Part shown: piece by piece, positions 45,360-57,300 of the stretch
Numbering within the stretch: position 1 is the stretch's first letter
How the letters are laid out: every line of letters starts with the position of its first letter
Source: Cladorrhinum sp. PSN259
Lineage: Eukaryota > Ascomycota > Sordariomycetes > Sordariales > Podosporaceae
Assembly: GCA_033725935.1 (NCBI GenBank)
Contig: MU867120.1
Location: 62,001-126,000, forward strand
Direction: 5' to 3'
DNA length: 64,000 nucleotides
The notes under the pieces: model-generated
Seen by the model: the letters and a program-made list of their open reading frames with translations, nothing else
Told to the model about the DNA's origin: nothing
Database searches by the model: none
Translations under genes and position numbers: made by a program

Positions 45360-48300
45360 ATGATGCGTTCAGCCCACTTTCTTTTTCTGACACTGACCAG
45401 CATAGCAGTTCTCGTCATTGGCGAGGATGTGTTGTTTCCGTTCATGCATGGTCTCGAATATCAGGAGTATAATGAAGCTATCAAGCTGGGCTTGTCAGGT
45501 ATGGGGCTCTGAGAGGATGTGGTTAAGATGAGCACTCGCTAACAGAGTTCAGCTCATGTTTGCAAAGATGACAACGAATGGAACAGCATGACCACAGCCG
45601 ACTTTGCCAAGTACAAGGCTATCATCATACCCGACTGTAATTGCAATACCAGCTTGAACACGATCAAATTCTTGGATGACACCAAGAAAGTGTGGTCTCC
45701 TGCCGTGACGGGCAACGTGGTTCTGATTGGGACCGATCCGTCTTATCACATCAAGTGGTACAAACTTCCCGGCGCTTACGCCATGATGCAAGACTCAATC
45801 AAACTCGCATCGAGCGGGAAGAACGGGACCGGCATGTACTTTTCGATGTCGTGCTACTACCAGAATAGGCCATCCCCTGTGCCCATCGAATCACTTTCGG
45901 AAATCGGGAGCTTCAAGGTTCGAGGCAACTTGACTTGTCTCAACAGCGCCCACATTGTTGCCACTGACGAGTCGATGACTTCTCTCGATGACACAATGGT
46001 AAGCAACTGGAACTGCAGTCTCCATGAGGTTTTTACCGAGTACCCTACTACGGGCTCCGGGGCGTTTGAGCCCCTGGCTATCGCACTGAACGCCACAGGC
46101 AGTGGGAGCCGGGACTTTGCGGATGGGACAGCAGGCATCCCGTACATCATTGCTCGCGGAGCCACACCCCTTGGATGTGGCAACAATATCACCGATGTCG
46201 AGTACAACGAGGAGTGTGATTGGGGAATGGCCAACGGGAAGCCGGGAAGTCTGTGCTCCTCGTCATGTAAATGCCTATTCGGGATGATCAGTCCGGGACT
46301 CTGTCTGTCAAACACCACCTCCTCGACATCGACCTCATCCACTTCAATTTATAGTAGCACAATCTTGACAAACACTAGGTAAGCCTGACATAGACAAGTG
46401 TAATAATGCACAATGGGCTGACTATACATGATAGCACAATCCCGTTGAGCACCTCATGGCCGACAAATAGCAGTTTGACCAGCAGTGTGCTGTACACCAA
46501 CACGTCTGTCATGCACACCCCCACACGGTCTCGGCCGCCGACCGTCATAATTACTATCTACCCTTGGATAACTACTACAACTCCGACAGCGATGCCTTCT
46601 CCATCGCCGGATGGTGCCTCAAGTGACGATAATCATCCTGTTACTGTGACCATCACGGCTTCTCCGCCCCCTCCCCATACAATGCCTATGCCTCCTGTAG
46701 ATACCAACTCGGATCTGGCCACGACTATAGTGACTGCTTCGGGAGAGCCCGGTACAAGCTCAAGTGTGTCGACATCTGCCACGTCGTCTGCATCGGAGTC
46801 GCCATCAGATACTGTGCCAGGCACTGTGATCGTTACCGCCTCTTGGAGTCCTGTGACTGCACCTTCGCCCCAATCTTTCTCGCAGTCAAACACGGCTCCA
46901 GACACAATTCTCATCACCACGTCTGGTAGTCCTGGGGCAAATCCTTCTGCTTCCCAGCTAGAGTCCAACACACTACCAGAAACTGTGATTGTCACTGCAT
47001 CCGGAACTCCTGGAACCACATCTAACTCTCCTTTACAAGAGGCGACCACTCCCCCCGGAACGGTTTTTGTCACGGCCTCTGGAAATCCGGCGACAGATTC
47101 TTCTTCCACACTGCAAGCCTCGTCCGGATTGGGATCTTGGCCGCCATCTGATAGTATGCCGGCAACAGTTGTTGTCACCGCCTCTGCTGACCCCAACCAA
47201 TCATCTTCTCAGCCTTCCACGGGAAGCGCCGTAGTTCCGCCGGCCGGACCCGCATCATCCTCCGTGGCCAGTGGCTCTAATGCAGGAACTGGGAGCCCCG
47301 ATACGTCTATCCAGTCAGGACCCGTCCTCCCGCCGACGTTGACGGTAACCGCAGGAGGCCCTGAGCCATCACCGACCGCCGGTAGTTCTCAGACATCCCT
47401 TGCATCGACATCTTGGGGCGGCACTAAGACTCAGGTGACATTGACAATCTATCCTTCTGGCTTTCCTGGATCGCCGTCTGGTTGGTCGACGTCTCTGATT
47501 AGCGAGTCTTCCCAAAATGCAGTTTCATCTTCAGGGAAGCCAGGATCTCCAGCTACCACAATTACCACAATTGCTTCTGCTCAGTCCTCTTCCGGGGTTG
47601 GGGGTCCGGGGACTGGGCCGAGCGGCGGCTCTGGAAACGGGGTAAGCAGTGGAGGAGATAATGGACCAAGTGATGGAGTTGGGACTGGGACAGGAATCAG
47701 CTCGATTGGCGCTGGAGCAACTGGCACGTCAGGTCTACCCGCAGCTTCTAGTGGGCAGTCAGGGTCTGCTGGAGGGGCAAGCGAAACTGTGACTGGTAGC
47801 ACTAGGGGCAGCTCAGAGACCAATACGGCTGATCCCCTAGGAGGGAGCTCTACTGCTAGTGGGCCCTTTCCCAGCGCTTCCTCCAGTCCGTCAGGGTCGG
47901 TCACCGTCTGGCCTTCATACAGCACATCTGGCAGCCCTACCGGTAATCCTTCTGGAGTACCATTCGGTAGTTCATCGCCCAACCCTCCTTCTACAGGAAC
48001 AAGCAGAACCTCCAATAGCTCAGCCCCAGTCACTTCCAGGTCACTATCGCTACCACCAGGGATTACCCTCTCCACTCTAACATCCATTCTTCCCACTTCA
48101 AGCGCTTCGCCTTCCTCCTCAGAGTGCGACACATGGATAGGCATAGAGATCATCCACATGATTGAGATTGTTGAGATATGTCCTTCAGGATCAACTGGTA
48201 TGTTTCTGGCCCAGTTCTTACTCCCCTCCCCGTCTCCCGGTGCCTTGAATGATAATACTGACAGCGAACAGTAACGGAAACATTCACTTCCTGCACCGAG

Positions 48301-49168
48301 ACGCTCACCCGCTCGATATGTTCAACTTCTACCACGAATCATCCTTGCTACCCATGTATCTTTGGTACCAGCACCACTCCTCCTCAGGCCACAACATCGG
48401 CTCCAATCTCTGCAAGCGGTGATCTTGTGACAGTCACGGTGGTATGTACTGACCAGTCCCCTCTCCACCAGTCTTCCGCCCATGGTTAGGAAACCCCTAG
48501 GAAACCCAAACTAACCTGTCTTGAAGACGTCATGTCCAACCCTGCCACACACAACCCAAACAATCACATACCAAACATGCAGCACCTGCCCTACATCAAT
48601 TTATACAGGAACTGTGCCGGGACATACGCCAGGGGAGTGTTACGGTTGCGTCCCAGCTACTTCTCATACAGTGGTGATTGATCCCCTACCGACGACAGTT
48701 ATTGACCCCAAACCTGGTGTCACGACTGGCGGAAATGGGCCAACTACTACATTGTTGTCTACTTTGACTGAGTTTGGCACCAAGACTGTTATGCTGTCTG
48801 GATGTCCTGGGAAGGATGGATGTGCTGGTACTACTACAAGAGCACCAGATCCGGCGAGTACGGATGTCAGTGGGGTTGGAGGACCGGACGGGTATGGACC
48901 ACCTGGAACTGGACCCGGAACGGCCGGGTCGGGGTCTGGAGGGGGATATCCGGATAACGGACCCCATTTGTCTTTGACGAGTTTGGCGGCGGGGAGTACC
49001 AGTCGGGCCACGGGTGGAGGAGGTGCGCAGTATACATACTCGCCTACTGCGAGTGTCCCGGCCGTGCCAGTGGTTACTGCTGGTGCTGATGGGAAGAAAT
49101 TTCTGGGAATGTTTTCGATGGGAATCTGGATGGGAGTTGTTGTTTTGGTGGGGATGGTGATTTGGTGA
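45360..49168 (+). CDS. GPI-anchored Ser/Thr-rich surface protein with tandem repeats
   Basis: Five exons (45360-45498, 45553-46378, 46435-48197, 48272-48441, 48527-49168) encode 1179 residues. Exon 1 gives a signal peptide (hydrophobic FLFLTLTSIAVLVIG). A globular region to about residue 300 has paired Cys and sites for N-glycans (WSPAVTGNVVLIGTDPSYH, FSMSCYYQ, CDWGMANGKPGSLCSSSCKC). A very Ser/Thr/Pro-rich stalk follows, with seven to eight copies of PxTVIVTASGxPG at 26-34-residue spacing (46637-47360), then a Gly/Ser region. Exons 4-5 add Cys-rich modules with repeated TxTxTSC patterns. The end has a hydrophobic stretch (MGIWMGVVVLVGMVIW) after a Gly/Ala/Asp site, as in GPI anchors. It probably lies in the cell wall or outer membrane; adhesion is an inference. 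The N-terminal domain family has no name I can give. Confidence 0.8.
46637..47360 (+). repeat. In-frame tandem repeat array (VTASG units)
   Basis: Seven to eight diverged units, each carrying a TVIVTASGxPG core, spaced 79-102 bp in the central part. They encode the stalk of the GPI-anchored protein. Confidence 0.75.
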
Positions 49169-49662
49169 TTTGGTGATTTGGATGGGTGATGGGAGTGAGT
49201 AAGTTAGTGAGTGAGAGGAAGTAGTGTGGTGTGGTGTGGTGTGGTGTGGGTTTGGGATGGAATTGAATTGAATTGATGTAGCGGTAGGATTAATGGAGGG
49301 GGTTTTTCCGTATTGAATATGGTGGTATGGCTTTGGTTGTGATCGGGGGCGGGATGTTCCGGACGATAGTACTTATTTTTAATTTTTAGGTTAATGTGTT
49401 TTGGAATTGATGCCCACTTCTTAACATCTGTTTTCCTTGATACTTTTTTCCGCAGTGATATAATAACTCAAACCTTCCGGTTATGCCCGATAACGCTCTG
49501 ACTTGAACAAGAATATTAACTCAAACTACGCGCTATGCAGCACAGTATCTCATATACTATTTCATCTCTCCTGCCCGCCCACATTTATGAGACGTTATAG
49601 GACCTCACATCTCACCTCTTCTTCCACCTCAACCTGCCAACCCTATTATTTTTAAACTCATT

Positions 49663-49693
<31 letters not shown>

Positions 49694-49746
49694 CATTCAA
49701 CCAACATGAATCTTATAAGTTAGGTAAGGTAAGGTAGGGCAATAAC
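49169..49746. other. Convergent intergenic region with simple repeats
   Basis: Contains a GTGTG pentamer run (49222-49249), GAATT repeats (49260-49275) and a CA tract (49675-49693). It probably holds the 3' UTRs of both flanking genes. No gene seen. Confidence 0.55.
49675..49693. repeat. (CA)n microsatellite
   Basis: Nine CA units plus one C, near the stop of the HNH gene. Confidence 0.85.
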
Positions 49747-50535
49747 TCACCACGCGGCAAACTCTCTAACCTCGTCAGCCTCCAACAGCTTTTCGACAGT
49801 ATAGTAACTCCTAGCCAGCTCTTCGTGCCCCCTGAACTGATGAACGAACCGGTGACAGGCCCCGCACAGCCACGCGACATTCTGCAAGTCCTCCCTGGCG
49901 TGCCACTTCCTCTTTACGGCCTTTTCGTGCACCATCCTGGGTATCAGGTGGTGGTAAGTGAGGTTTATCCAGTCTCGCTGGCAGATCTCGCAGCAAGTGA
50001 CTTTCCCGCGGGTTGAGGATGGCGGCGGGGGTGGTGTGAGACATTGCTGAATGTATGATGTGAGTAAAGAATTGAAGAAGGTGTCGGGTGATGATGATGA
50101 TGATAGTGAGGGGATGTAGGTCGTCAAAGAGTCGAGAATGTCTGGGGGCAGCGGGGCGAGGAGGGAGGATACGGTGTCCGGGGATAAAGGGGGAGTATAG
50201 AGTTCTAGTAGGGTTGAGGAGGAGAGGGAACGGTGGGATAATGATTTGAGGGCTGGGGGGAGGGAGAGGAAGGTGGAGGTCGAGAGGTAGGTTGTGAATT
50301 CTGAGAGGTCTTCTGATGATGCTTGGACATCGTTTTCTTCTGCTTGTTGTTGTTGTGATGAAGGGGAAAGGGGTGGAGCTATAGAGGAGGCAGAAGAAGA
50401 TTTCTTGGAGCGTCGTTTAGCTTTGGCAGAGGGCTTAGTTGTTGGTGCGGTGAGTTTCTCGATTAGGAGGGAGGAGAATATGTCTCTGAATTGTTCATAA
50501 TTCGAGAGGTACTCGTCTGGGATTTGCTCGGCCAT
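49747..50535 (-). CDS. HNH-domain protein
   Basis: A single exon of 262 codons from the ATG in ACCATGG context at 50535. A longer frame exists upstream, but it runs through an A/T tract encoding Lys/Phe and is not credible. The middle is Ser/Pro-rich with a basic KAKRRSKKSS patch. The C-terminal ~90 residues form an HNH fold: CCEIC, then WINLTYHHLIPR, an Asn in DLQNVAWLC, and CGACHRFVH. This supplies two CxxC zinc knuckles and the His-Asn-His core. The form is common in fungi, with no settled function; nuclease activity is inferred. The gene is divergent from the HAD gene with 315 bp between starts. Confidence 0.85.
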   Translation of the reverse strand: MAEQIPDEYLSNYEQFRDIFSSLLIEKLTAPTTKPSAKAKRRSKKSSSASSIAPPLSPSSQQQQAEENDVQASSEDLSEFTTYLSTSTFLSLPPALKSLSHRSLSSSTLLELYTPPLSPDTVSSLLAPLPPDILDSLTTYIPSLSSSSSPDTFFNSLLTSYIQQCLTPPPPPSSTRGKVTCCEICQRDWINLTYHHLIPRMVHEKAVKRKWHAREDLQNVAWLCGACHRFVHQFRGHEELARSYYTVEKLLEADEVREFAAW

Positions 50536-50850
50536 GGTATGTACAAAAAAAAAAAAAAAATTTTTTTTTGATGATGGTGGTCTGGATGAGGAAGTTGATG
50601 ATGTCAAGCCCACTTATACACAAGGACCCCTTTTGTTCTCCAATCTCGGCGTGCCATTCCCGATTTGTTACGCCGGATCGGCAATGCGTCGTCCCCCGCA
50701 TCATCCATCGGGACCTTCCCGTAAGCGTCACCATTGGATAGCGCGCCCTTTTAATACATAGTATGTAGTGTATACTCTATAAAAACCTCATGCATCCCTT
50801 CGGGTTAAGAGACGTCGTCGTGACTCACCGGACAAACACCAACGCCAAAA
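50536..50850. promoter_or_regulatory. Divergent promoter HNH / HAD, with A16T9 tract
   Basis: A 315-bp region serving both genes. It has an A16T9 tract (50545-50569) directly before the HNH start and a TATAAAA at 50778 serving the HAD gene. Such A/T tracts exclude nucleosomes; this is known generally, not shown here. Confidence 0.55.
50778..50784 (+). promoter_or_regulatory. TATA box of the HAD gene
   Basis: TATAAAA, 73 bp before the ATG at 50851, a normal distance for a short leader. Confidence 0.5.
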
Positions 50851-51570
50851 ATGGAGGGAAAAAAGATAATTGCCTTCGATCTTTACGGCACGATTCTATC
50901 AACTGAGTCAATCGCCGAAGAACTAGTAAAGAATTACGGCCAAGATGCCTCCAAAACAATCGCTGCCAACTGGCGCCGCTATCAACTCGAGTACACCTGG
51001 CGTCTGAACAGCATGGGGACATACCGCGACTTTGAACAAGTCACTCGCGCATCCCTGCACCACGCATTGGCCGAGTTAAACCTGAAAGCGACACCCGAAC
51101 AAGAAGCGAATCTTATGGAATCCTACAATCGTCTGCACTTCTTTCCCGATGCACATGATGCCCTCGGTTTGATGGACTCGAATGAGATCCACTCATCGAT
51201 TGAGACCTGCATCTTCTCTAATGGCACTGTGAACATGATCACCGAGTCGACCGCATCTTTTTCATCATCAGTCTTCAAGAACATCGTCACGGTGGAGGAC
51301 GTCAAAGTGTTCAAGCCGGACAGGAGGACCTACGAACACCTGCTGAAGCGATACGGAAAGGAAGACCGACCTGAAGATGTGTGGCTGGTCAGTTCGAATC
51401 CGTTTGACGTGGTAGGTGCCGTGGCAGCTGGACTGAAGGCAACTTGGGTGGATAGGACAGGGAAGGGGTGGGTTGACCAGCTTGGGGATGCAATCGGGGA
51501 TGTTAGACCAACTGTGGTGGTCCAAGGGGTTAAGGAGGCAGTTCAAGCAATCATCTCTGAATCGTCATGA
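50851..51570 (+). CDS. HAD-superfamily protein, haloacid dehalogenase type II-like
   Basis: A single exon of 239 codons. HAD motifs are in order: FDLYGT with the nucleophile Asp10 where type II dehalogenases have FDxxGT; FSNGT (Ser118, Asn119) in motif II; KVFKPDRRTY (Lys151) in motif III; and VSSNPFDVVGA with Asn and Asp in motif IV. The spacing and total length match L-2-haloacid dehalogenases. The family includes dehalogenases and phosphatase-like enzymes, so the substrate is not fixed by sequence. No signal peptide; cytosolic. The gene ends 97 bp from the tail of the four-pass membrane gene. Confidence 0.88.
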   Translation: MEGKKIIAFDLYGTILSTESIAEELVKNYGQDASKTIAANWRRYQLEYTWRLNSMGTYRDFEQVTRASLHHALAELNLKATPEQEANLMESYNRLHFFPDAHDALGLMDSNEIHSSIETCIFSNGTVNMITESTASFSSSVFKNIVTVEDVKVFKPDRRTYEHLLKRYGKEDRPEDVWLVSSNPFDVVGAVAAGLKATWVDRTGKGWVDQLGDAIGDVRPTVVVQGVKEAVQAIISESS

Positions 51571-51667
51571 GGATATTTTATTTTGCATAATCCTTTTCAA
51601 AAAAATAACCACCTCCCGCCCGCTTCAAAAATGCCACTCCAAACTCCCATGTTATCATACCTGAATC

Positions 51668-52839
51668 TCACTTCAACAACAACCCCTCCTGGTCCCCTCT
51701 CCCACCAACAACATCTCCGCTGCCCATTACTCTCCCCGCGCCCATATCAACCTCATCCTGCACGACCTCCGTCCTCCAGCTATGCGCCCTCTGAACCCCC
51801 TCAACGCTAATCACGCTACTCCTATTCGGCACCGTCCCAGATCCCATCACTTTACTCGCGTTCCTCCCTAGAGCATCGACATTCTCCCAGCTACCAAACT
51901 CACTTCCAAGCGCTTGGTCAACCTCGGCCTTGAATTGAGGATTCGAAGAAGGCGGCGCGCCACCGATGGGCGACATCTGCTCCTGGAAATGCGACTGTCG
52001 CGGTATCCCATTGCCAGCAGCTGGGGCTGTGGGCTGCTTCAAAGTTTGCGAGTGATAACTCGTATCCGCATCAGAATAAGCCTGGATCCCGCTGACCCTC
52101 CTGTGTTCGCTCTCGACCGTCCGGGGGTAGTTATAATTATGTGGAAGACTATACGGTCTTGGGCTCAGTTCCTGAGAAGTGACGCTATACCGACTCTTTT
52201 TTGAGTCCGCCGGATAACCGTTTCCTCCATACCCTTGCTCAGGAGCGGGCGGTTGATGCTGATTAACGGGGTTGATGTGGTACTCTTCGTACTTTAGGAG
52301 CCGACGATAGGTGAGTATTGCGTAGAGGAGAATGCCAAAATTGACTGCTAGGAGACCGCAATCCAAGGAAAGGCCAATGGTCGCGTAGACTCCGTCCATT
52401 GATCTCAGGTGGGCGACTACGTCCAGCCCCAAGACGGCGAGGGAAAGAGTGATTTTGATAATTTGCGAGGAGAGGAGGAGGAATGGTGTGAGACGCTCGG
52501 TTAGGTGGCGGGCTATTTCGAGGAGGGTGAGAACCATGGAGATTAGGTTAAAGCCTACGTTTGTTGCCTCCCAGCTACACGAAGCCATTAGTGTAAGTCG
52601 CAGAAGAAGGGATGTGAGTGAGTGAGTGGAGGGCGAAAGACATACACAACCTCCACCATCGGTGCTTCTCCATTGTTCTTCTCGTCGGAATAATGCTCAA
52701 ATGTTTCTGCCAGTCGGTAGGCAAAGATGCCCATGAGGCAGAGTAAGACCACAACCTGAAAGAGCCATGCCGGCACGAGCACTGTTTTCCTCCATGATGC
52801 GCGTGAGAACAACACTTGGTCGAAATCGATTGAACCCAT
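51668..52839 (-). CDS. Four-pass membrane protein with long cytosolic tail
   Basis: Two exons (52839-52646 and 52574-51668) encode 366 residues. The GTATGT donor and TAG acceptor join EVV to WEATNVGF. Four hydrophobic segments fall at residues ~20-42, ~65-90, ~100-120 and ~130-160. A long soluble tail follows (KYEEYHINPVNQHQPP onward), rich in Tyr, Ser, Pro and Gln. I do not recognise the family. The arrangement resembles fungal integral membrane proteins with disordered tails that serve as trafficking or scaffold sites; that is an inference. Confidence 0.75.
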
Positions 52840-54294
52840 TTTTGACTCTGCTCAGTTCCTGCCCAATGGTTCCCAGTCCCCCCAGGTTCAACAGAACTAC
52901 TACCACTGTTTGAGTAACCCAACACAAAATCCCGGGGCAAGTTGATTCAATTTATTCGTCGTCGAGTTCGTGAGAGATGAACAAAATAATATCATAAAAA
53001 CTCATTCATCATGGTTGAGCGAAGAACCAATACAAGAAAATGAACAGAAGGAAACGAAAACAGAGCTGAGTGAGAACCCAGCCCGTTTTATTCGACAACA
53101 AAACAACTCATCCTTCCCCTCTTGCCTACTGGCAAGGCTATGAGAGCCCGACCGACAGACGCCGCTGCCACATCTTTTTCGGACGACAAACGATCGGATT
53201 TGGCATCATCTTTACCCAAGAATGCATGCTCAACTCTCAGCCCTGAGCACCCACTTGCGAGTTGCAACCATGGCGATGCCCAGCCATTCTTGGCATTTCC
53301 ACTCTGATTGGTTCAATCCGGTGGAGTTGGTCCCCAAAAAAGTAATCGCTCCACTTTTTGAAGGTGCGACAAGCCACTGTTGGCGCGCTAAAATCGATAA
53401 TACTTTGTTTTCCCTCTTCTTTTTGGTTCAGCTGTGCGACGACGGCAGCCCAAAGAGCTGGAAACCTTAATTCCTTGGGTGGTCTCGACTTGGTCTCTTG
53501 AGGGGGGAAAAAACAACAAAACGACCGCGAGCTGGATCAACAAGTGGCGGTCAATAGTAAAGAATGGGGAAAAGACAAAAATAAAAATGCAGCGAGACAG
53601 GCTCCTAGAGGATCTCAATCCTAGAACAAAAAGAAAACAAACGGAAGGGAAGTCAGCATAACCGCTTTTCCGCGCCTCATTGAAATCCGAACCCTATCCC
53701 CGCTCCCTGCTTCCTTTCGTCGGATATCCCCCGCTCCCCTCAGTGGTGCATTGCAGATGCCAGATGGCAATGGTAAGCTTACATTGCAAGCTACCAACGA
53801 GACCAACGAGCAAACCACAAAGCAAAAACATGCCTACCAAAGTTGGTTGCTCAGTGAAATGAGAGTTTCATGCCGCTCTTTGGGGACATATAATAATCGT
53901 CGTAGGTATAACCACAAGCATCCATGTAAACATTATACCTTTTCACTCCGGGAGACGAGCTCATCCAAAGAACTCGAATAACCCCTCATCTCTCTCTCAG
54001 CCCCCCCTCCCAAAAAAAGACTAAAGCCAATTTCCCCACTTTCATCAACTTTGAACTTTCAGCTTTGGCAAACTAATAAAACCCGCCGAGAGGTAATTAT
54101 TATGTATGTCTGGTCAACATTCTGTTGAACAACTTTTGTCGGGTTCCCGAATTTCTCAAAGTTGGCATCAAACCTCAAGAAAAATACTTTTTTTTGCCCA
54201 ACAAAAGAAAAAAAAAAAAAAAAAAAAAAAGAATTCATTTGGTTTCGCCCACCCATCTGTGCATCGTGCATCGTGCTTAAGAATTATAATACAC

Positions 54295-54328
<34 letters not shown>

Positions 54329-55197
54329 CTTTCCCCCCCCTTTTCCTTTCCTCCCAAATTTCACAACTTGTATTTTACTTGGTACACTTATCTGCAGTAA
54401 AGCACCGTAACCAGCTATCCAATACCGACTTTCATGGCGCGAGTGAAAAAAAACAAAGGCTGATGGAAGTGCATATACGTTTGTTCTTATTCTGAGCGCC
54501 GACGTATTGTGTAACTGTGCTCCACTACCCATTTCTAGGGTGCCTCGCGTGCTTTCAGAGCCGTGTACAGCATTTTCTACGGCCCAAAAACATTCAAGTC
54601 CCCTTCCAGTCGAAATCCTATTGGCTGGACCAGATGTGTGCAGCGCGCCACCTCCACCTTCAACAGAACATTGGTAACCGTGCCTTCACATAGTAGTGAG
54701 GCATGGAGGCTTCGATGTTCAGATATCGGTCCATGTCAGTTATGTGAATCTCAGTATGTTCAAATGACAGAAAATGTTGATCCGTAAAACAGATGATATG
54801 ATCCCAGCCTCCATTGGCCAAAAAAAATTGTTTGTATTTAATATTTTCCATCCATAACCCTAAGGTAAGTGAAAACCCAAAAAATTCTCGCCCAGAGGTA
54901 TACAGCTAGAAAAAGAACTTGTGTTTGCTGTCCCTCTCCCAATCCTATTTCCCGTCCCTCAATATTGGTTGAGTCCTATCCAATCTATTGTTATCCATCC
55001 AGCCGGTGTTCCCAATGTTCAACCGACCAGTTATTGTCCGTTCCGTATTATTTATGTTGTTGCTTTGTCGTGACACAAGGCCCATCTCGGCAAGAAAAAG
55101 ACCGATGTATATCAGACCCATGAACTGAACGATCGTGGTCTTTCGTTACACGGCCACGGCGTTCTAATGTTTGGTGTCATCATTCCCTCAGATCTCT
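52840..55197. other. Intergenic region, low complexity
   Basis: 2.36 kb: promoter of the four-pass gene on the left, 3' flank of the secreted-peptide gene on the right. Contains an A23 run (54208-54230), an (AC)14 tract (54297-54325) and C-runs. No coding frame with a domain. Confidence 0.5.
54208..54325. repeat. A23 run and (AC)14 tract
   Basis: A23 at 54208-54230 and AC units at 54297-54325, in the gene-free spacer. Confidence 0.85.
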
Positions 55198-55462
55198 CTA
55201 TTCTTGGCGGCCCGCCAAGTTGACCTTGGTCGACTCGAAGGGAACGACATTTCCTTGCGAGTCAGACATGGCCGGGATCGAAGGGTCGATCTGGCCCACG
55301 ATGTCTTGGCGTCTGACCGGAGCTGTATATATAAAGAGTCAGTGGGCCCGTACAGGAACAAAACAACCCATCCTATCACCACCACTCACCATTTCGGTCC
55401 ACATGGGGATATGCAACGGCAACAGCGGCCAAAGCAAAGACGGTGGCAAAGGTGAACTTCAT
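55198..55462 (-). CDS. Small secreted peptide precursor (65 aa)
   Basis: Two exons (55462-55390 and 55322-55198) encode 65 residues. The GTGAGT donor and TATATACAG acceptor enclose a 67-nt intron. Residues 1-17 form a clean signal peptide (MKFTFATVFALAAVAVA). Then a short spacer ends at Arg28-Arg29, a Kex2-type dibasic site, followed by an acidic, Cys-free 36-residue segment (QDIVGQIDPSIPAM, then QGNVVPFESTKVNLAGRQE). The layout, signal peptide plus dibasic cleavage plus small mature peptide, is that of fungal secreted peptides. No copy of a repeated unit is present, so it is not a typical multi-repeat KEP. Function unknown; it could be a signalling or wall-associated peptide. Neither exon is long enough to be called from open reading frames alone. 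Confidence 0.72.
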
Positions 55463-57300
55463 TTTGAACTTTTGGATTAAAGGAATTGAGGCTTGAAGAA
55501 ACAAGAATAGTGTCGGCCGGCGACGAGCGAAGAAATAAAGATGGATGGGTGAAAAAGATAAAATACTAAAACGAACTTGGCCAGCAAAAAAAGAAGAAGA
55601 GGCGGGATGAAGAAGAGAAAAGGTCAGACGGCCGGGTCAAGGGCCAAGAGAGACCAGATATTTGTACCTTTGGAGACGGCATATCATCCTGAAGATCGGG
55701 GAAGGATCCGCGATTTGCACTTGTGGTTGATGAACTCTCACGTTTCAGAAACAGGAATACCGGCGATCATCAACCGCCCGCCCAGGGCTTGGAAGAGGAA
55801 CGACAAGGAGGCCGATGCTGCATGTTTCTTTTGCTCTCTGTAAGTGTGCAGCCGAGACGTGGAGGCGCCCGCGAATTTCAGGAGGCCAAGCCTCCCCATG
55901 TCAACAATGGAACAACAGTCTGGTCGGCCTAGGGCCAGACCTTTCGGCGGCTGTTAGCGTAAATGTCAACGTGTCGACCATAATAAGCTTGTTTTTGTTG
56001 TGGTAGCATAGCCAAGGTAATTGCTACAGTAGCAGGAGCTAAAACGAGTTCTATCTGTGAATTGAGTCGGGAATGGGACATCTTGTCGTCTTGAGTGTTG
56101 TTACAGGGGGATGAAACCGGCTCGAGGGGGTTGCATGGCGCAGAGCCGCCGGGTAGATGCAAAGCCGGGACCTCGATGTCAGAGAAAGACGGAGGGGATT
56201 TCCGTGTTCCGTGTCGCAGAACCTCGTAAGAAGAGCTCTCCCCTGTCTGTGCAGGTAGTGACGCATGCTGACGATGACAAAACAAGTGGTCGTTGTTATT
56301 GGAAGGTTGGAGTTTCTCAAACCTCTGGGATCACGCTGAAACGCAATTCGAGATGTTTGACGGGGATGCAAGTTGATGATGCAGCTGTTGACGGCTGTCA
56401 TTCGGACGTGCTGTTTGAAGCTGCAACCTGACTAGAAATTCGGAGATGCAACTAAAAGACTTTTAAAATCTGTCACCTGTGGCGTTCCACTCAGAAACTC
56501 GAGGCCCAGAGCAGCGGAACAATGAGTCAGATGAAAAGGGGTTCTCGCTTGTTGGGTCCTGATGAGAATAGCTGAAGGAGCACAAAGAATTGTGTTCCCA
56601 AGCACAAGGTAACATGATCTGATTGCGGAAGCAGAGATAGAGAAGGTTTCCCTGTCGATCAACGAGGAGAGAGAGCTTGAGCTGTCATCGACGATCGATC
56701 CATCGCAGTGGATTCCAAAGTCAAGAATGCGGGGCCGAGTTGAAGTGCGCTAAAACGGTCCGCTAGACTGGACATCAAGGTTCTTGACAGTGGAGGTTTG
56801 ACTACCGACTGCAATTGAATAGGATCGGTTCGGGGCAGCCCGGAGTGCCCGGAGTGCCCGGATAGAAATCGCAACAAGCTTTAGGAAAAATGCTTCTCTT
56901 TGGTCATTTTGGCTGATCATTTGCCCAAGCTAGAAAATCCCCGCAAGAAGTTCAACCTAGGGCTCGAACATTCGGCAGTGCTTGTGAGAGAAGAGAACCC
57001 CACTTCTGATAAACAAATCCGCCCTTGTTTCTCAAGGCCCCACCCATTTTCAACACCCACCAGGACCCCGCTCTGCTTGAAGCCGAATCCACTTCCCCGG
57101 ACCCATTGCCCCTCTACCACCCCTCCTCCTCCGCCTCCCCGCCTCGTCCGTCAACCCCGAGGCTTTGGGTCTTGAGTCGCGTTGCCATTCATGTTAATTA
57201 GAGGACGGGTTGTCTGCTCTCTCTTTCTTCTTTCCCTCCGAAACCACCAAAAAAACGACTCTATCGGGACTCGACGAAATTAAAACCGAAAAAAAAAACA
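55463..57300. other. Divergent intergenic region
   Basis: 1.84 kb between the secreted-peptide gene and AMMECR1. It has repeated CCCGGAGTG words near 56839-56862 and an A-rich leader just before the AMMECR1 ATG. No other gene recognised. Confidence 0.5.

Noticed and set aside
46633..48159. Long minus-strand frames (187 and 192 aa) over the GPI gene
   Set aside because: Antisense of the repetitive Ser/Thr-rich stalk; composition reflects the repeat.
50536..50614. N-terminal extension of the HNH protein
   Set aside because: It would translate the A16T9 tract as Lys/Phe; the ATG at 50535 has strong context.
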